This document shows, piece by piece, positions 28,301 through 37,351 of a stretch of DNA of 64,000 nucleotides. The notes under the pieces were generated by a model. It was not told where the DNA came from and ran no database searches. It saw only the letters and a list, made by a program, of their open reading frames with translations. The stretch comes from an uncultured Psychroserpens sp. (lineage in GTDB: Bacteria > Bacteroidota > Bacteroidia > Flavobacteriales > Flavobacteriaceae). The translations under genes were made by a program, and so were the position numbers. The DNA lies in NCBI GenBank assembly GCA_947488655.1, contig CANKZZ010000006.1:186001-250000 (forward strand), given 5' to 3'. The first letter of the stretch is position 1. Every line of letters starts with the position of its first letter.

Positions 28301-31300
28301 GATTATGGAACAGTGTTGGTTCAATGACAATTAACGGTACAACAATCACAAATAACACTGCCAATGGCGATGTTACAGGTGGTGGTGGACTTTTTAATAA
28401 TGGAGGTGTGCTTAATGTGGATTCTGCAACAGTATTAACAGGAAACATAGCAAGTGCTGCTACTCCTGGAGGTCGTGGAGGCGCAATCTTTAACAATACT
28501 GGAGGAAGTTTAAATCTTGCGACAGGACTAATGATTTCTGGAAATTACGCAAGTAGAGCAGGTGGTGCTATAGAAGATAACTCTGGTGGTACATTAACAT
28601 TAGATGGTGTTACGTTAACAGCAAACGCTGCAGGTGTAGATATTGGTTTAGGTAATACAGTTACTCCAAATCCAGGAAATGGTGGAGCAATTCACTTATC
28701 TGGTACTACAAATGCTAACATTAATAACAGTACGATAACATTAAATTTAGCAGCCTCAGAAGGAGGTGGATTATGGAATAATTTAGGAACCATGACCGTT
28801 GATAATACATTAGTAGAAGCAAATGATGCTCAAGGAGCAGATGCAGATACTGGTGGTGGAGGTATTTACAATAATGGAGGAACTTTAGTGGTCCAAAATT
28901 CTACCTCAGTAATTAATAATTTAGCTTCTGGAGCTTCAGGCTCAGGAGGAGGAATTCTTTCTACCGACGGAAATGTAACTGTTAATACCTCATGGGTGGC
29001 TTACAATACATCTAATCGTGCAGGTGGAGGAATCGAACTTATAGAAGGAGATTTAAATCTGGTAAATACTACATTAGATTTCAACGAAACAGGATCAGCT
29101 CCAGGAAATGGAGGTGGTTTACATATCACAGGTTCGGCAAATGCAGTAATTTTAGGAGGTACAGTAAATAGTAATGTTGCGACTCTTGAAGGTGGTGGAT
29201 TATGGAATGGGTCTGGTACAATGACTGTTAGCGGAACCACTATAGATAACAACGATGCTCAAGGTCCAGCTGCAGATGATGGTGGTGCTGGTATTTTTAA
29301 TAATGGAGGAACTTTAAATGTTCAAAATGGAACAACAATTACTAACAACATTGCGTCTGGAGCTTCAGGTTCTGGAGGAGGAATTTTCTCTACAGATGGT
29401 GTTGTAACTATTGATGCTTCAGAAATATCGACTAACACGTCTAATCGTGCTGGTGGTGGAATCGAAATTATAGAAGGAACTTTAAATATTACAAATTCAA
29501 ATATAGACTTTAATGCAACAGGTTCGGCTCCAGGAAATGGAGGTGGATTACATATTACAGGTGCTGCAAATTCTAATATTACCGGAGGAACATTTAACGA
29601 CAATACTGCAACCAGAGAAGGTGGTGGATTATGGAATGGTTCTGGAACAATGACAATTGACGGAACTATAATTAATGCAAATACAGCTAGTGGTCCAGCA
29701 GCAGATGATGGAGGAGCAGGTATATTTAATAATGGTGGTACATTAATCGTTCAAAACGGATCTTTAATTACTAATAATATTGCAGACGGATCAGCAGGTT
29801 CAGGTGGCGGAATTCAGAATGTTTCTGGAGGAAGTGTAACCGTATCTAATTCTACAATTACAGGAAATACATCTAACAGAGCTGGAGGTGGAATTGAAGA
29901 TAATTCTACTGCAGCTATTGGTACATTAACATTAACAAATGTAACATTAGATAATAATTCAACCAGTTCTGCACCAGGAAATGGTGGTGGTTTACATATC
30001 ACAGGACCAGGTAACATAACAATTACAGGAGGAACAACAAATGGAAACACTGCTGCTAATGAAGGTGGTGGTTTATGGAATGGTTCTGGTATTATGACAC
30101 TTATCGATCATACGGTTGATGGTAACACAGCGTCAGGTAATGATGCAACTGTTCCAGGAGCAGCTGGTGGTGGTGGTATTTTTAATGAAGGTGGTACACT
30201 TGATATTTCAGGGTCAACTTCAATTACAAATAATATTGCAGATGGTGCACAATCAACAGGTGGTGGTATATTAAATGCTGCAGGTACGCTTACAGCAAAT
30301 GGTACTTCAATAATGAATAACACTTCAAACAGAGCAGGTGGAGGAATTGAAACTAATGGAGGTGGAGCAGTATCGCTTACAAATGTTGTTTTAAATTCTA
30401 ATGAAACTGGTGTTGTTACTGGAGCTGGAGCACCTGGAAACGGTGGAGGTTTACACGTGAGTGGAAACAGTGACGTTACAATAAACGGTGGTACTGTAGA
30501 GAATAATATTGCTGCGTTAGAAGGTGGCGGATTATGGAACGGTTTAGGTTTAATGACTGTAGATGCTGTTAATATAGAAAACAATACTGCCAATGGAGAT
30601 GCTGCTGATGATGGTGGTGGTGGAATCTTTAATAATGGAGGTTCGGTAACTGTACAAAACGGAACAGTAATTACAAGTAATCTTGCAGCAGGAGCAGCAG
30701 GTTCTGGTGGTGGAATTCAAAACGTCGCTGGAGGTATAATTACAGTTTCTAATGCATCTGTGAGTGGTAACCAAGCCAACAGAGCAGGTGGTGGAATTGA
30801 AGATAATTCTACTCTAGCTAGTGGTACGATAATATTAACAAACGCTAATTTAGATAATAACTCAGCAGGTGCTGCACCAGGAAATGGTGGAGGACTTCAC
30901 ATTACGGGACCAGGAAATGCAATCATCTCTGGAGGTACAGTTAATGGAAATATTGCTGCATCTGAAGGTGGAGGTTTATGGAATGGTTCAGGAACTATGA
31001 CAGTTGATGGCGCTACAGTAGATAACAATACTGCAAATGGTGATGCTGCTGATAATGGTGGTGGAGGTATCTTCAATAATGGAGGTATATTAATTGTTCA
31101 AAATGGATCAGTTATTAGTAATAACGATACTGGAGGAGCTGCTGGTTCAGGTGGTGGAATTCAAAATGTAGATGGAGGATCTGTTTCAGTGAACGATTCG
31201 TCAATCACAGGAAATGTTTCTAATAGAGCTGGTGGTGGTATAGAAGATAACTCAACAAATGGAGTAGGAACTATAACACTGGTAAATGTAATATTAGATA

Positions 31301-32703
31301 ATAATTCAACAGGTTCTGCGCCAGGAAATGGTGGAGGATTACATATCACAGGTCCAGGTAATTCTACAATTACAGGAGGTACCGTAAACGGTAATATTGC
31401 CACAAGAGAAGGTGGAGGATTATGGAATGGTTCTGGAGTTATGACTTTAGATGCTGTTACAATTGATTCTAACTTAGCTCAAGGTGATGCTGCAGATGAT
31501 GGTGGAGCTGGTGTATTTAATAATGGAGGAACTTTAAATGTAACTAACGGTACAGTGATTTCTAATAATACTGCAACTGGAGCTTCAGCATCTGGTGGAG
31601 GTTTATTGAGTACTGCTGGTGACGTAACAGTTACAAACTCTACTTTTAACGGAAACTCAGCAAATAGAGCTGGTGGAGCAATAGAACTTATTGACGGAAC
31701 ATTAACTTTTATGAATTCTACAATGAGTGGCAATGATGTTAATGGTGGAGCAGGAACTCCAGCGCCAGGAAATGGTGGTGGTTTTCATGTTACTGGTACT
31801 TCAGGAACCGTTACAATATCTACAAGTACAATAACTGGTAATGCAGCTGCAAATGAAGGTGGTGGATTATGGAATCAAAACGGTACTGTAATGAATGTAT
31901 CTACGTCTACTATAGATAATAATACTGCAGGCGAAGGTGGTGGAATTTATAATAATACAGGTTCTATAACTACAGTTATGACAAGTACAATTTCTGGTAA
32001 TTCAGCATCAATTTCTGGTGGAGGAATTACTAATGATGGTGCAAGTTTAGATTTAAATGCTGTAACAGTTGCACAAAATACTTCTGCTTTAGGTGGAGGA
32101 ATTGATGCTGTTAATAACGTGACATTAAAAAACACTATTGTTGCTTTAAATACAGCTGCTACTGGTACTGATGTGTCAGGTACATTAACTTCTAACGATT
32201 ATAATTTAATTGGAAACGATGATTTGGGAGTTTTTACAACACAAGCAAATGATTTAGAGGGTGTTGATCCAGTTGTTGGTCCGTTGCAAAATAATGGAGG
32301 TACAACGTTAACACATCAATTATTAAATGGTTCTCCTGCTTTTGATGCAGGTGATTCGGCAGATACATTTGCAGATCAAATTGGGCAAGCTGTTTTTGGA
32401 GCTTCTAGAGATATTGGAGCTTATGAATCTCAAATAACTTTATCTGTTGATGATTTTAATTTATCGACTGAATTAACAGTATATCCTAACCCAACAAAGG
32501 GAATATTTAATATTGAGATAGGAAACACAATAGCTAGTGATGTTAATTTGAAAGTTATTTCTATAACTGGTAGAATTGTTAAAGAAACTACATTGTCTTC
32601 TGGTTTAAATACAATTGATATTAATGGTATGGCATCAGGTCTTTATATCTTGAACTTAACTTCAGGAAATAATTCTGTAACTCATAAATTAATCTTAGAA
32701 TAG
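25327..32703 (+). CDS. Giant T9SS-exported beta-helix repeat protein
   Basis: This is a 2,458-residue surface or secreted protein. Residues 1-24 form a signal peptide (ending SNSFSQ), followed by a GTLRNEI-type entry segment. From about residue 110 to 2260 it is a glycine- and asparagine-rich right-handed beta-helix of the Chlamydia Pmp/choice-of-anchor type. Recurring turns are GGGIFNNGGTL, NRAGGGIE, APGNGGGLHI and EGGGLWN. Fourteen super-repeats of about 149 residues are visible. The C-terminal ~85 residues are a type A T9SS sorting domain (LTVYPNPTKGIFNIEI to a GLYILNL strand and KLILE), directing export across the outer membrane. Adhesion or surface binding is a reasonable guess; no catalytic domain is visible. 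A terminator follows. Confidence 0.93.
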   Translation: MKNKITLVIAFAITLLVSSNSFSQVVTSGADDGTDGTLRNEIADTAPGGTITFLPAVTTVTLNSELTISNDLTIEGAPVTTVTIDANFNGRAFNITGGNVILNNLTLTNGVAPDGGAIYMTGANVTINDCIITNNVANATGSPAGSGGGIFNDVGGILVVNDTEISSNTANRAGGGIEDKTAGGATVTTTLNNVSFLNNNAGVSPAVAAPGNGGALHVSSNGSVTINGGSASGNIAAQEGGALWNGFGTMIVDGMTIDGNDAQGDAADNGGGGIFNNGGTLIIQGQALVNGNVASGASGSGGGIFSTDGSVTIQDIGTEVNQNQANRAGGGIEIIDGLLTTIDISINSNNAGVAPASAAPGNGGALHISGIATIVINGGNIDGNLAASEGGGVWNQLGSTMTLNNPNMNFNIASGNDADNGGGAIFNNGGDLTVTNTVINENQANGTLGSGGGIFNNSPGTINIDGCTLVGNTANRAGGGIEINSASGETYIFTNVTLTGNVANGPAPGNGGGLHISGAGNVIYNQGSVTNNVAFEGGGLWNSVGSMTINGTTITGNTANGDATGGGGLFNNGGTLIVNAATTLTGNIANAGSVGGRGGAIFNNIGGNLDLASGLTISGNYASRAGGAIEDNSGNTLILTGVSLFGNSAGVDIGLGNTITPNPGNGGGVHLSGTTNATISGFGQISNNLAAQEGGGLWNNQGTMDVSSTIMDGNIASGNDATDGGGAIFNNGGTLIVGNATAMSNNIADGTSGSGGAIFSTDGAVTVSDAVIAFNRANRAGGAIEIIDGSLNIFGNFNISENNAGVAPATAAPGNGGALHISGNASATITGGTMNDNVAAREGGALWNSVGTMTVDGTTIDGNDAQGAGGDDGGGGIFNNGGSLIVLPGTTITNNTASGTLGSGGGIFTLTPGTLNVDGLTIENNTANRAGGGIEINSASGETYTFNNVTLNANTVNGPAPGNGGGLHISGAGDVVYNGGSVTNNIAFEGGGLWNSVGSMTINGTTITNNTANGDVTGGGGLFNNGGVLNVDSATVLTGNIASAATPGGRGGAIFNNTGGSLNLATGLMISGNYASRAGGAIEDNSGGTLTLDGVTLTANAAGVDIGLGNTVTPNPGNGGAIHLSGTTNANINNSTITLNLAASEGGGLWNNLGTMTVDNTLVEANDAQGADADTGGGGIYNNGGTLVVQNSTSVINNLASGASGSGGGILSTDGNVTVNTSWVAYNTSNRAGGGIELIEGDLNLVNTTLDFNETGSAPGNGGGLHITGSANAVILGGTVNSNVATLEGGGLWNGSGTMTVSGTTIDNNDAQGPAADDGGAGIFNNGGTLNVQNGTTITNNIASGASGSGGGIFSTDGVVTIDASEISTNTSNRAGGGIEIIEGTLNITNSNIDFNATGSAPGNGGGLHITGAANSNITGGTFNDNTATREGGGLWNGSGTMTIDGTIINANTASGPAADDGGAGIFNNGGTLIVQNGSLITNNIADGSAGSGGGIQNVSGGSVTVSNSTITGNTSNRAGGGIEDNSTAAIGTLTLTNVTLDNNSTSSAPGNGGGLHITGPGNITITGGTTNGNTAANEGGGLWNGSGIMTLIDHTVDGNTASGNDATVPGAAGGGGIFNEGGTLDISGSTSITNNIADGAQSTGGGILNAAGTLTANGTSIMNNTSNRAGGGIETNGGGAVSLTNVVLNSNETGVVTGAGAPGNGGGLHVSGNSDVTINGGTVENNIAALEGGGLWNGLGLMTVDAVNIENNTANGDAADDGGGGIFNNGGSVTVQNGTVITSNLAAGAAGSGGGIQNVAGGIITVSNASVSGNQANRAGGGIEDNSTLASGTIILTNANLDNNSAGAAPGNGGGLHITGPGNAIISGGTVNGNIAASEGGGLWNGSGTMTVDGATVDNNTANGDAADNGGGGIFNNGGILIVQNGSVISNNDTGGAAGSGGGIQNVDGGSVSVNDSSITGNVSNRAGGGIEDNSTNGVGTITLVNVILDNNSTGSAPGNGGGLHITGPGNSTITGGTVNGNIATREGGGLWNGSGVMTLDAVTIDSNLAQGDAADDGGAGVFNNGGTLNVTNGTVISNNTATGASASGGGLLSTAGDVTVTNSTFNGNSANRAGGAIELIDGTLTFMNSTMSGNDVNGGAGTPAPGNGGGFHVTGTSGTVTISTSTITGNAAANEGGGLWNQNGTVMNVSTSTIDNNTAGEGGGIYNNTGSITTVMTSTISGNSASISGGGITNDGASLDLNAVTVAQNTSALGGGIDAVNNVTLKNTIVALNTAATGTDVSGTLTSNDYNLIGNDDLGVFTTQANDLEGVDPVVGPLQNNGGTTLTHQLLNGSPAFDAGDSADTFADQIGQAVFGASRDIGAYESQITLSVDDFNLSTELTVYPNPTKGIFNIEIGNTIASDVNLKVISITGRIVKETTLSSGLNTIDINGMASGLYILNLTSGNNSVTHKLILE
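25658..32109 (+). repeat. Fourteen tandem ~448-bp super-repeats inside the giant protein gene
   Basis: I anchored units on the glycine-following codon of the RAGG motif: 25843, 26308, 26755, 27199, 27664, 28114, 28558, 29020, 29449, 29881, 30334, 30784, 31228 and 31669. Spacings range from 429 to 465 bases (143-155 residues), average 448. Units 2-4 and 5-7 correspond one to one at 1,356-1,359 bases, so three units were duplicated as a block. Units 8-9 and units 10, 12 and 13 form further look-alike groups. Outer boundaries are approximate. Confidence 0.88.
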
Positions 32704-32731
32704 TGAGTTAGTCCTAACTAATTCTATTTAT

Positions 32732-32757
32732 AAAAAGCCACCGAAAGGTGGCTTTTT
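32732..32757 (+). terminator. Intrinsic terminator after the giant protein gene
   Basis: AAAAAGCCACC and GGTGGCTTTTT pair perfectly around a GAAA tetraloop (11-bp stem), 28 bases after the stop codon. Confidence 0.95.
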
Positions 32758-32829
32758 CTATATTAGAAAACTTTATTTGCAATTTGCACGTATATAGAAT
32801 TAGACATTAAAATTTAAACCCCAATTTTT

Positions 32830-33420
32830 ATGAAAACAAAATTTTTAACATTCGTACTTTTTTTAAGTTGTTTAGCCTTTAGTTACGCTCAGGATGAGGA
32901 TAAACAAAAATCTAATGCAGGAATTAAAGGAGGATACAATTTAGCAGCAGTAACATTTGATGGAGAGGATGAAACTGGTCAAAGACATAGTTTCCATATT
33001 GGTATTTATGGAGAATCATTTATAAGTGATAATTTTTCTATCCAGCCTGAACTAATATATTCTCAACAAGGTTATGAAATAAGCAATAGTAGCGGGACAT
33101 TTACTCAAAAATTAAATTACATTAATTTGCCTATCATGCTTAAAGTTTATCCTAGTAATAACTTTTTCTTAGAAGCAGGTCCACAAGTGGGTTATGCAAT
33201 TTCTCATAAAGAAGAGTTTGATAGTAATTTTAACTTATTTGATACCTCTCAAGAGTTTGATCCTAATAGTTTTGATTATGGTGTGAATTTTGGCGCTGGC
33301 TTTAAAACTAATAATGGTGTAAGTTTAGGTGTGAGATATCATTTAGGATTAGGAGATATTTATGATGAAGGAAATCCTAAAAATAGAGTATGGCATTTCT
33401 CTATAGGTTTTGATCTATAA
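32830..33420 (+). CDS. Outer-membrane beta-barrel protein, PorT-like
   Basis: This 196-residue protein has a signal peptide (about 1-20, FSYAQD) and amphipathic strands of an eight-stranded outer-membrane barrel. Typical pieces are AGIKGGYNLAAVTFDG, the FSIQPELIYSQQGYEI strand, INLPIMLKVYPS and FFLEAGPQVGYAIS, and it ends in a final phenylalanine-rich strand (WHFSIGFDL). These are the hallmarks of the PorT family/outer membrane protein beta-barrel domain common in Bacteroidota. It lies between two terminators and is probably monocistronic. No specific function can be assigned. Confidence 0.85.
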   Translation: MKTKFLTFVLFLSCLAFSYAQDEDKQKSNAGIKGGYNLAAVTFDGEDETGQRHSFHIGIYGESFISDNFSIQPELIYSQQGYEISNSSGTFTQKLNYINLPIMLKVYPSNNFFLEAGPQVGYAISHKEEFDSNFNLFDTSQEFDPNSFDYGVNFGAGFKTNNGVSLGVRYHLGLGDIYDEGNPKNRVWHFSIGFDL

Positions 33421-33441
33421 CTCCCAAAAAAATATAGCACT

Positions 33442-33475
33442 AAAAAGGCTCAAGATTATTTCTTGAGCTTTTTTT
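33442..33475 (+). terminator. Intrinsic terminator after the barrel protein gene
   Basis: GCTCAAGA (33448-33455) pairs with TCTTGAGC (33461-33468), followed by seven T and preceded by an A-tract. Confidence 0.9.
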
Positions 33476-33520
33476 GTAAGTATCATAAAACCTAATGGGA
33501 TGAGATAACGTAGATTGAAT

Positions 33521-34483
33521 ATGATAAAGACAATAATTAGCACAATTATATTAGGAATTCTAAGTTTGAGTTTAAATGCTCAAAAAATAGATAATTTAAT
33601 ATCATTTAGAACTATTGATAATGACACGTACTTTAGATTTAATTATGATAATGATTATTTTGCTGCCAGTGATGAAAATTATACTCAAGGCTATAGCCTA
33701 GAATTTGTTTCTCCTTTTTTTAGTAAAAATCCTATTAATCATATACTTATTAAACCTAACGATTATAGTTTAAGGTATGGGATAATGGTTGAGCATATTG
33801 GGTATACTCCAAATAATTATGATTTGCCAGAGATACAATATGGAGATAGACCATTTGCTGCAGCAATAATGTTAAAAAGTAGTATAATAGCATTAAACAC
33901 AAATAAGAAAACAAGGTTACATTCTTCTTTAAATTTAGGTCTCATTGGTCCTGGCGCTTTTGGCGAAGAAATGCAAGTAGAAATTCATAAAGCTACGGGT
34001 AATAAAACTCCTAGAGGTTGGCGTCATCAAATTAAAAACGATGTCGTTTTAAACTATAATTTTGGAATAGAAAAGCAGGCTTTACAAATGGCTAATTTTT
34101 TAGCTCTACAAGTAGAATCTAATGTTAATGTTGGGACTTTATTTACAAACCTTTCGGTTGGATCGAGTGTAGTAGTAGGTAGGTTTAACAATGTCTTTTC
34201 TTCCGAAGAAAAAAATAAAAATTTTCAACTCTATACGTATGCACAACCTATTGTTAAACTTGTAGGTTATGATGCAACCTTACAAGGCGGATTAATTAAT
34301 AGGAAGAGTCCTTATACCATTGCATCAAATGATGTTAACCGATTAACATTTCAGTTTAACTATGGTATTGTTTTGCAAACAAAAACACTATATTTTGAAT
34401 ATACTCGCTCTAGTTTAACAAAAGAGTTTGACTCTGGAGATAGTGCAAAATGGGGAGGGATTCGTATTGGTTTTACGTTTTAA
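33521..34483 (+). CDS. LpxR-like lipid A deacylase family protein
   Basis: The ATG at 33521 begins a signal peptide (to SLNAQ, about residue 21) and a 320-residue outer-membrane barrel of the LpxR (DUF2219) family. Matching elements are the N-terminal strand FRFNYDNDYFAASDENYTQGYSLEF, YGDRPFAAAIML, and GLIGPGAFGEEMQVEIHK, in which the glutamine and histidine correspond to the segment carrying the active-site residues of LpxR. The barrel closes with GGIRIGFTF. LpxR removes the 3'-acyloxyacyl group of lipid A in an outer-leaflet, calcium-dependent reaction; whether this relative has that activity is inferred. It ends in a 4-base TTAA stop overlap with the convergent gene. Confidence 0.85.
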   Translation: MIKTIISTIILGILSLSLNAQKIDNLISFRTIDNDTYFRFNYDNDYFAASDENYTQGYSLEFVSPFFSKNPINHILIKPNDYSLRYGIMVEHIGYTPNNYDLPEIQYGDRPFAAAIMLKSSIIALNTNKKTRLHSSLNLGLIGPGAFGEEMQVEIHKATGNKTPRGWRHQIKNDVVLNYNFGIEKQALQMANFLALQVESNVNVGTLFTNLSVGSSVVVGRFNNVFSSEEKNKNFQLYTYAQPIVKLVGYDATLQGGLINRKSPYTIASNDVNRLTFQFNYGIVLQTKTLYFEYTRSSLTKEFDSGDSAKWGGIRIGFTF

Positions 34484-35025
34484 AATTGCCCTTTACGAGT
34501 AATAGCTTGCTGTATATGTGCTAAATGATGATTGCTATGCCAAGCGTAAGTACCAATGGTTTCATCAATACGAAAACGTTTACCATGCTCAGGATGTATA
34601 AATTCTCTTGAGAGTTCTTCTTCGGAAATATGCCTTAATAATTGACCTAATTTAGCATGAAGCCCTTTTAGTAAACACAAACTATGCTCAATGTTATCAT
34701 CATTACTATCTATGAGTGTAGCCCATCGATCTTCGTAATATGGTCTAATGGTTGGGGAATTTTCGGTGAGCGCTAATTTAAATCTTATAATACTGTTAAT
34801 ATGGCTATCAGCACAATGATGAACAACTTGTTTGATGCTCCAGCCTTTTGGTCTGTATTGCCAATTTAATTGTTCTATAGATAGGTTTTTTGTCGCTTTT
34901 TCAATTTCCGAAGGGAAACGTTCTATAGTTGTAATCCAAGTGTTTATTATTTCCAAAGATATAATACTCGGTTTTTGAAATTCTCCAATTGGGAAACGTA
35001 ATTTATATAATTCTTCTGTAGTCAT
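34480..35025 (-). CDS. YfiT/DinB-family metal-dependent transferase
   Basis: This 181-residue protein is of the DinB/YfiT four-helix superfamily, probably the YfiT (bacillithiol S-transferase-like) group. The opening LRFPIGEFQKP and the RPKGWSIKQVVHHCADSH segment (about 56-74) are characteristic, as is AWHSNHHLAHIQQ at the end. The histidines of the last two motifs form the metal site. It starts 10 bases after the TonB-receptor gene on the same strand and may be the last gene of that operon. No bacillithiol synthesis gene is in the window, so the thiol cofactor is unproven. Confidence 0.85.
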   Translation of the reverse strand: MTTEELYKLRFPIGEFQKPSIISLEIINTWITTIERFPSEIEKATKNLSIEQLNWQYRPKGWSIKQVVHHCADSHINSIIRFKLALTENSPTIRPYYEDRWATLIDSNDDNIEHSLCLLKGLHAKLGQLLRHISEEELSREFIHPEHGKRFRIDETIGTYAWHSNHHLAHIQQAITRKGQF

Positions 35026-35035
35026 AATTGTTGCT

Positions 35036-37351
35036 CTAAAATCGCACTCTAAAACTAATATTTGGCGTGATGCCTAATGATAAGTTATTTACTGTAATGA
35101 TATCTCCTTGATCGTTTTTTAGATAGTAAGTGTTAATTACATTTTTTCTATCAAAGAGATTCCAAATGGAAGCTCCAATGGATGCATCTAATTGATTAGA
35201 AAATTTTAATTGATAGGTTGTAGATATATCTGTTCTAAAATAATCGCTTATTTTAGTACTGTTAGGAGTTGCGAAATTTATTGCTGATGACGATTGGTCT
35301 TCTGTTGATAAAGGGATAGTTTGTGGTCTGCCAGAATGCCAATTAAAACCGAAAGCTACTTTTAAATTATTAAAGTCGTATGTGCTTGCAAAAGTTAGAG
35401 CATGACGTACATCTATATTGTTAGGAAAAGGGTTGCCATTATTTAAATTATCAAAAATATAGTCGTTTTTACTATATGAGTAACTTAACCAAGTGCTAAA
35501 ATAATCAAACTGTTTATTGATTAAGAAGTCGATACCTTTAACCTGAAATTTACCAATTTCTTCTGCAAATTGAAATTGATTTTGAAATCCTTGACTTTGG
35601 GATGTTATACCTTCTACATCTTTTATAAATGCCTCTAAGCTAATTAGTAATTTGTTTTTATTATAATGTATTCCTGCAGCAGCTTGCACACTCTTTATTA
35701 TTGGTATATTATCGTTATTAGATAAAATCCAACGTCGTTTTTCTATGCCAAGAAAATCATTTTGTAAATCTATTACTTGAGACGTGGTTTGACTTTTTAA
35801 TTCAGCTAGAAATTCTAATCTAAAATCATTATTTAATTTATGACTAACAGATAGTCTAGGCTCAGTAAAAAACTCAGAAAACTTCTCAATAAAATTAGTT
35901 CTTAACCCAATTCTAGCATAGGTGTTTTTATTTGCTGAGGTAAACTCTGCCTCACCATAAATAGAATGTGTTCGTACCACCTCTTTTATAAATTGCTCTG
36001 TGTCTGGATTGTCTGTGTCTTCGGCATTGCTTATAATAACTTCGCTAAATTGATAACCACCATGTAATTTTAAATTATCATCTATGTGATTGGTTGCGTT
36101 AATTTTTAATCCTAAATCATTAACTCTGTTATCTTGGTTAATACGTTGGTCATTGGCGACGTTATAATTTGTTGCTTTTAAATCGTAATTGGTGTAATAA
36201 AATTGCGCTGTAGTGGTAATTTTACTATTCCAGTATTTTAGGTATTCAAAACCTGTAGCAAAATTGCTTTGTTCTAATTCATTTAGCAATGCTGTGTTTA
36301 TATCATCATTAGCTTTTTGGTCATAGGTCAACTTATTATTTATAGTTAAAAAATTAAATCTAAATTGATCTTGGTCTGTTATGTCATATAGAAATTTTGT
36401 TGCTATGTCATAAAAGTAAAAGCGCTCGTTATTAGATATGACTTCGGAATTTCCTTGTTGCGGATTTACAAAATCACTATCCTGAAACACACGTTGCAAA
36501 TATTGATCGTAGGTTGGAGTAAAAATAAAGTCGGTTACAGATCGTCTTACCGAAACTTGAATTTCTGCTTTTTCATCTAATGGTACTTTTGCAAAACCAT
36601 CTGTATGAATAAGATTAAAACCTGCTCCTGCCTTAAACTCCTGATCTAAATTATTAGATAATTGCATATCTATAACACTAGAAACACCATCACCAAATTT
36701 AACACTCGTACCGTTTTTAGATATATTAACTTCTTTGGTTAAATAAGGATTAAATGCAGAGACTAATCCAAAAAAGTGTCCAGATTGATACATCTTTATA
36801 CCATCCCATAAGATTAGATTTTGGTCATGTGTGCCACCTCTAATGTTAATGTTTGAGATACGTTCATCTACACTAATTATTCCTGGTAAGAATTGGATAC
36901 TTTGTAATATATCTGGCTCTAAAAGACCAGGTAATATCCCAAAATCTTGGGTTTTGATATTAATTTTTCCATCACTTTTTTTAGAAATTCCTTTAGTTAA
37001 ATAGTTGGTCACTATTACCTCTTCAAGCTTTTGTGTAATAAAGTTGCTAAATGGATTAGATCGTTTAGATATAATGACACTTGTATCATTAATGAGTATA
37101 AAATCTAAATTTGTTTGATTTTTTAAATACTCTAACGTGTCTTCTAGTGATAAAGTTTCCGCAGGAAATATTACAGTTTTATTTTCTACAGTTTGGTCTA
37201 AATAGGTGAAATTAATATTAAATCGCGCTTCTAGTATTGAGAGTACTTTGGTGAGCGCAAGTTCGTTTTTTGAATTTGATTGAGCAAAACTGCTGTGCAA
37301 ACTCAAAAATAATAAAATTATAAAAAGATAGATTACACCTTTTTTATTCAC
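35036..37351 (-). CDS. TonB-dependent receptor with STN signalling domain
   Basis: This is a 771-residue outer-membrane receptor. After a signal peptide (to SSFAQS, about 25) come a secretin/TonB N-terminal (STN) domain over about 35-105, the plug (about 115-230, with NINIRGGTHDQNLILWDGI), and a 22-strand-type barrel ending in aromatic ISFRVRF. The STN domain is the part that signals ligand binding to a FecR-type anti-sigma factor. It starts with GTG at 37351, overlapping the end of fecR by eight bases; no in-frame ATG would keep the signal peptide. No SusD partner is present. The ligand is unknown; an iron complex or a small oligomer are the usual options. Confidence 0.9.
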   Translation of the reverse strand: MNKKGVIYLFIILLFLSLHSSFAQSNSKNELALTKVLSILEARFNINFTYLDQTVENKTVIFPAETLSLEDTLEYLKNQTNLDFILINDTSVIISKRSNPFSNFITQKLEEVIVTNYLTKGISKKSDGKINIKTQDFGILPGLLEPDILQSIQFLPGIISVDERISNINIRGGTHDQNLILWDGIKMYQSGHFFGLVSAFNPYLTKEVNISKNGTSVKFGDGVSSVIDMQLSNNLDQEFKAGAGFNLIHTDGFAKVPLDEKAEIQVSVRRSVTDFIFTPTYDQYLQRVFQDSDFVNPQQGNSEVISNNERFYFYDIATKFLYDITDQDQFRFNFLTINNKLTYDQKANDDINTALLNELEQSNFATGFEYLKYWNSKITTTAQFYYTNYDLKATNYNVANDQRINQDNRVNDLGLKINATNHIDDNLKLHGGYQFSEVIISNAEDTDNPDTEQFIKEVVRTHSIYGEAEFTSANKNTYARIGLRTNFIEKFSEFFTEPRLSVSHKLNNDFRLEFLAELKSQTTSQVIDLQNDFLGIEKRRWILSNNDNIPIIKSVQAAAGIHYNKNKLLISLEAFIKDVEGITSQSQGFQNQFQFAEEIGKFQVKGIDFLINKQFDYFSTWLSYSYSKNDYIFDNLNNGNPFPNNIDVRHALTFASTYDFNNLKVAFGFNWHSGRPQTIPLSTEDQSSSAINFATPNSTKISDYFRTDISTTYQLKFSNQLDASIGASIWNLFDRKNVINTYYLKNDQGDIITVNNLSLGITPNISFRVRF

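Noticed and set aside
25658-32109. Regularly spaced repeats that could be mistaken for a CRISPR array.
   Set aside because: The repeats are in frame, hundreds of bases long, diverged and coding; there are no short identical repeats with unique spacers and no cas genes.
26901-32135. Several proline-rich reading frames of 60-180 codons on the minus strand opposite the giant repeat gene.
   Set aside because: They are reverse-complement shadows of glycine codons (GGN read as proline) in the repeats and reappear at the repeat period; none has a signal, domain or promoter.
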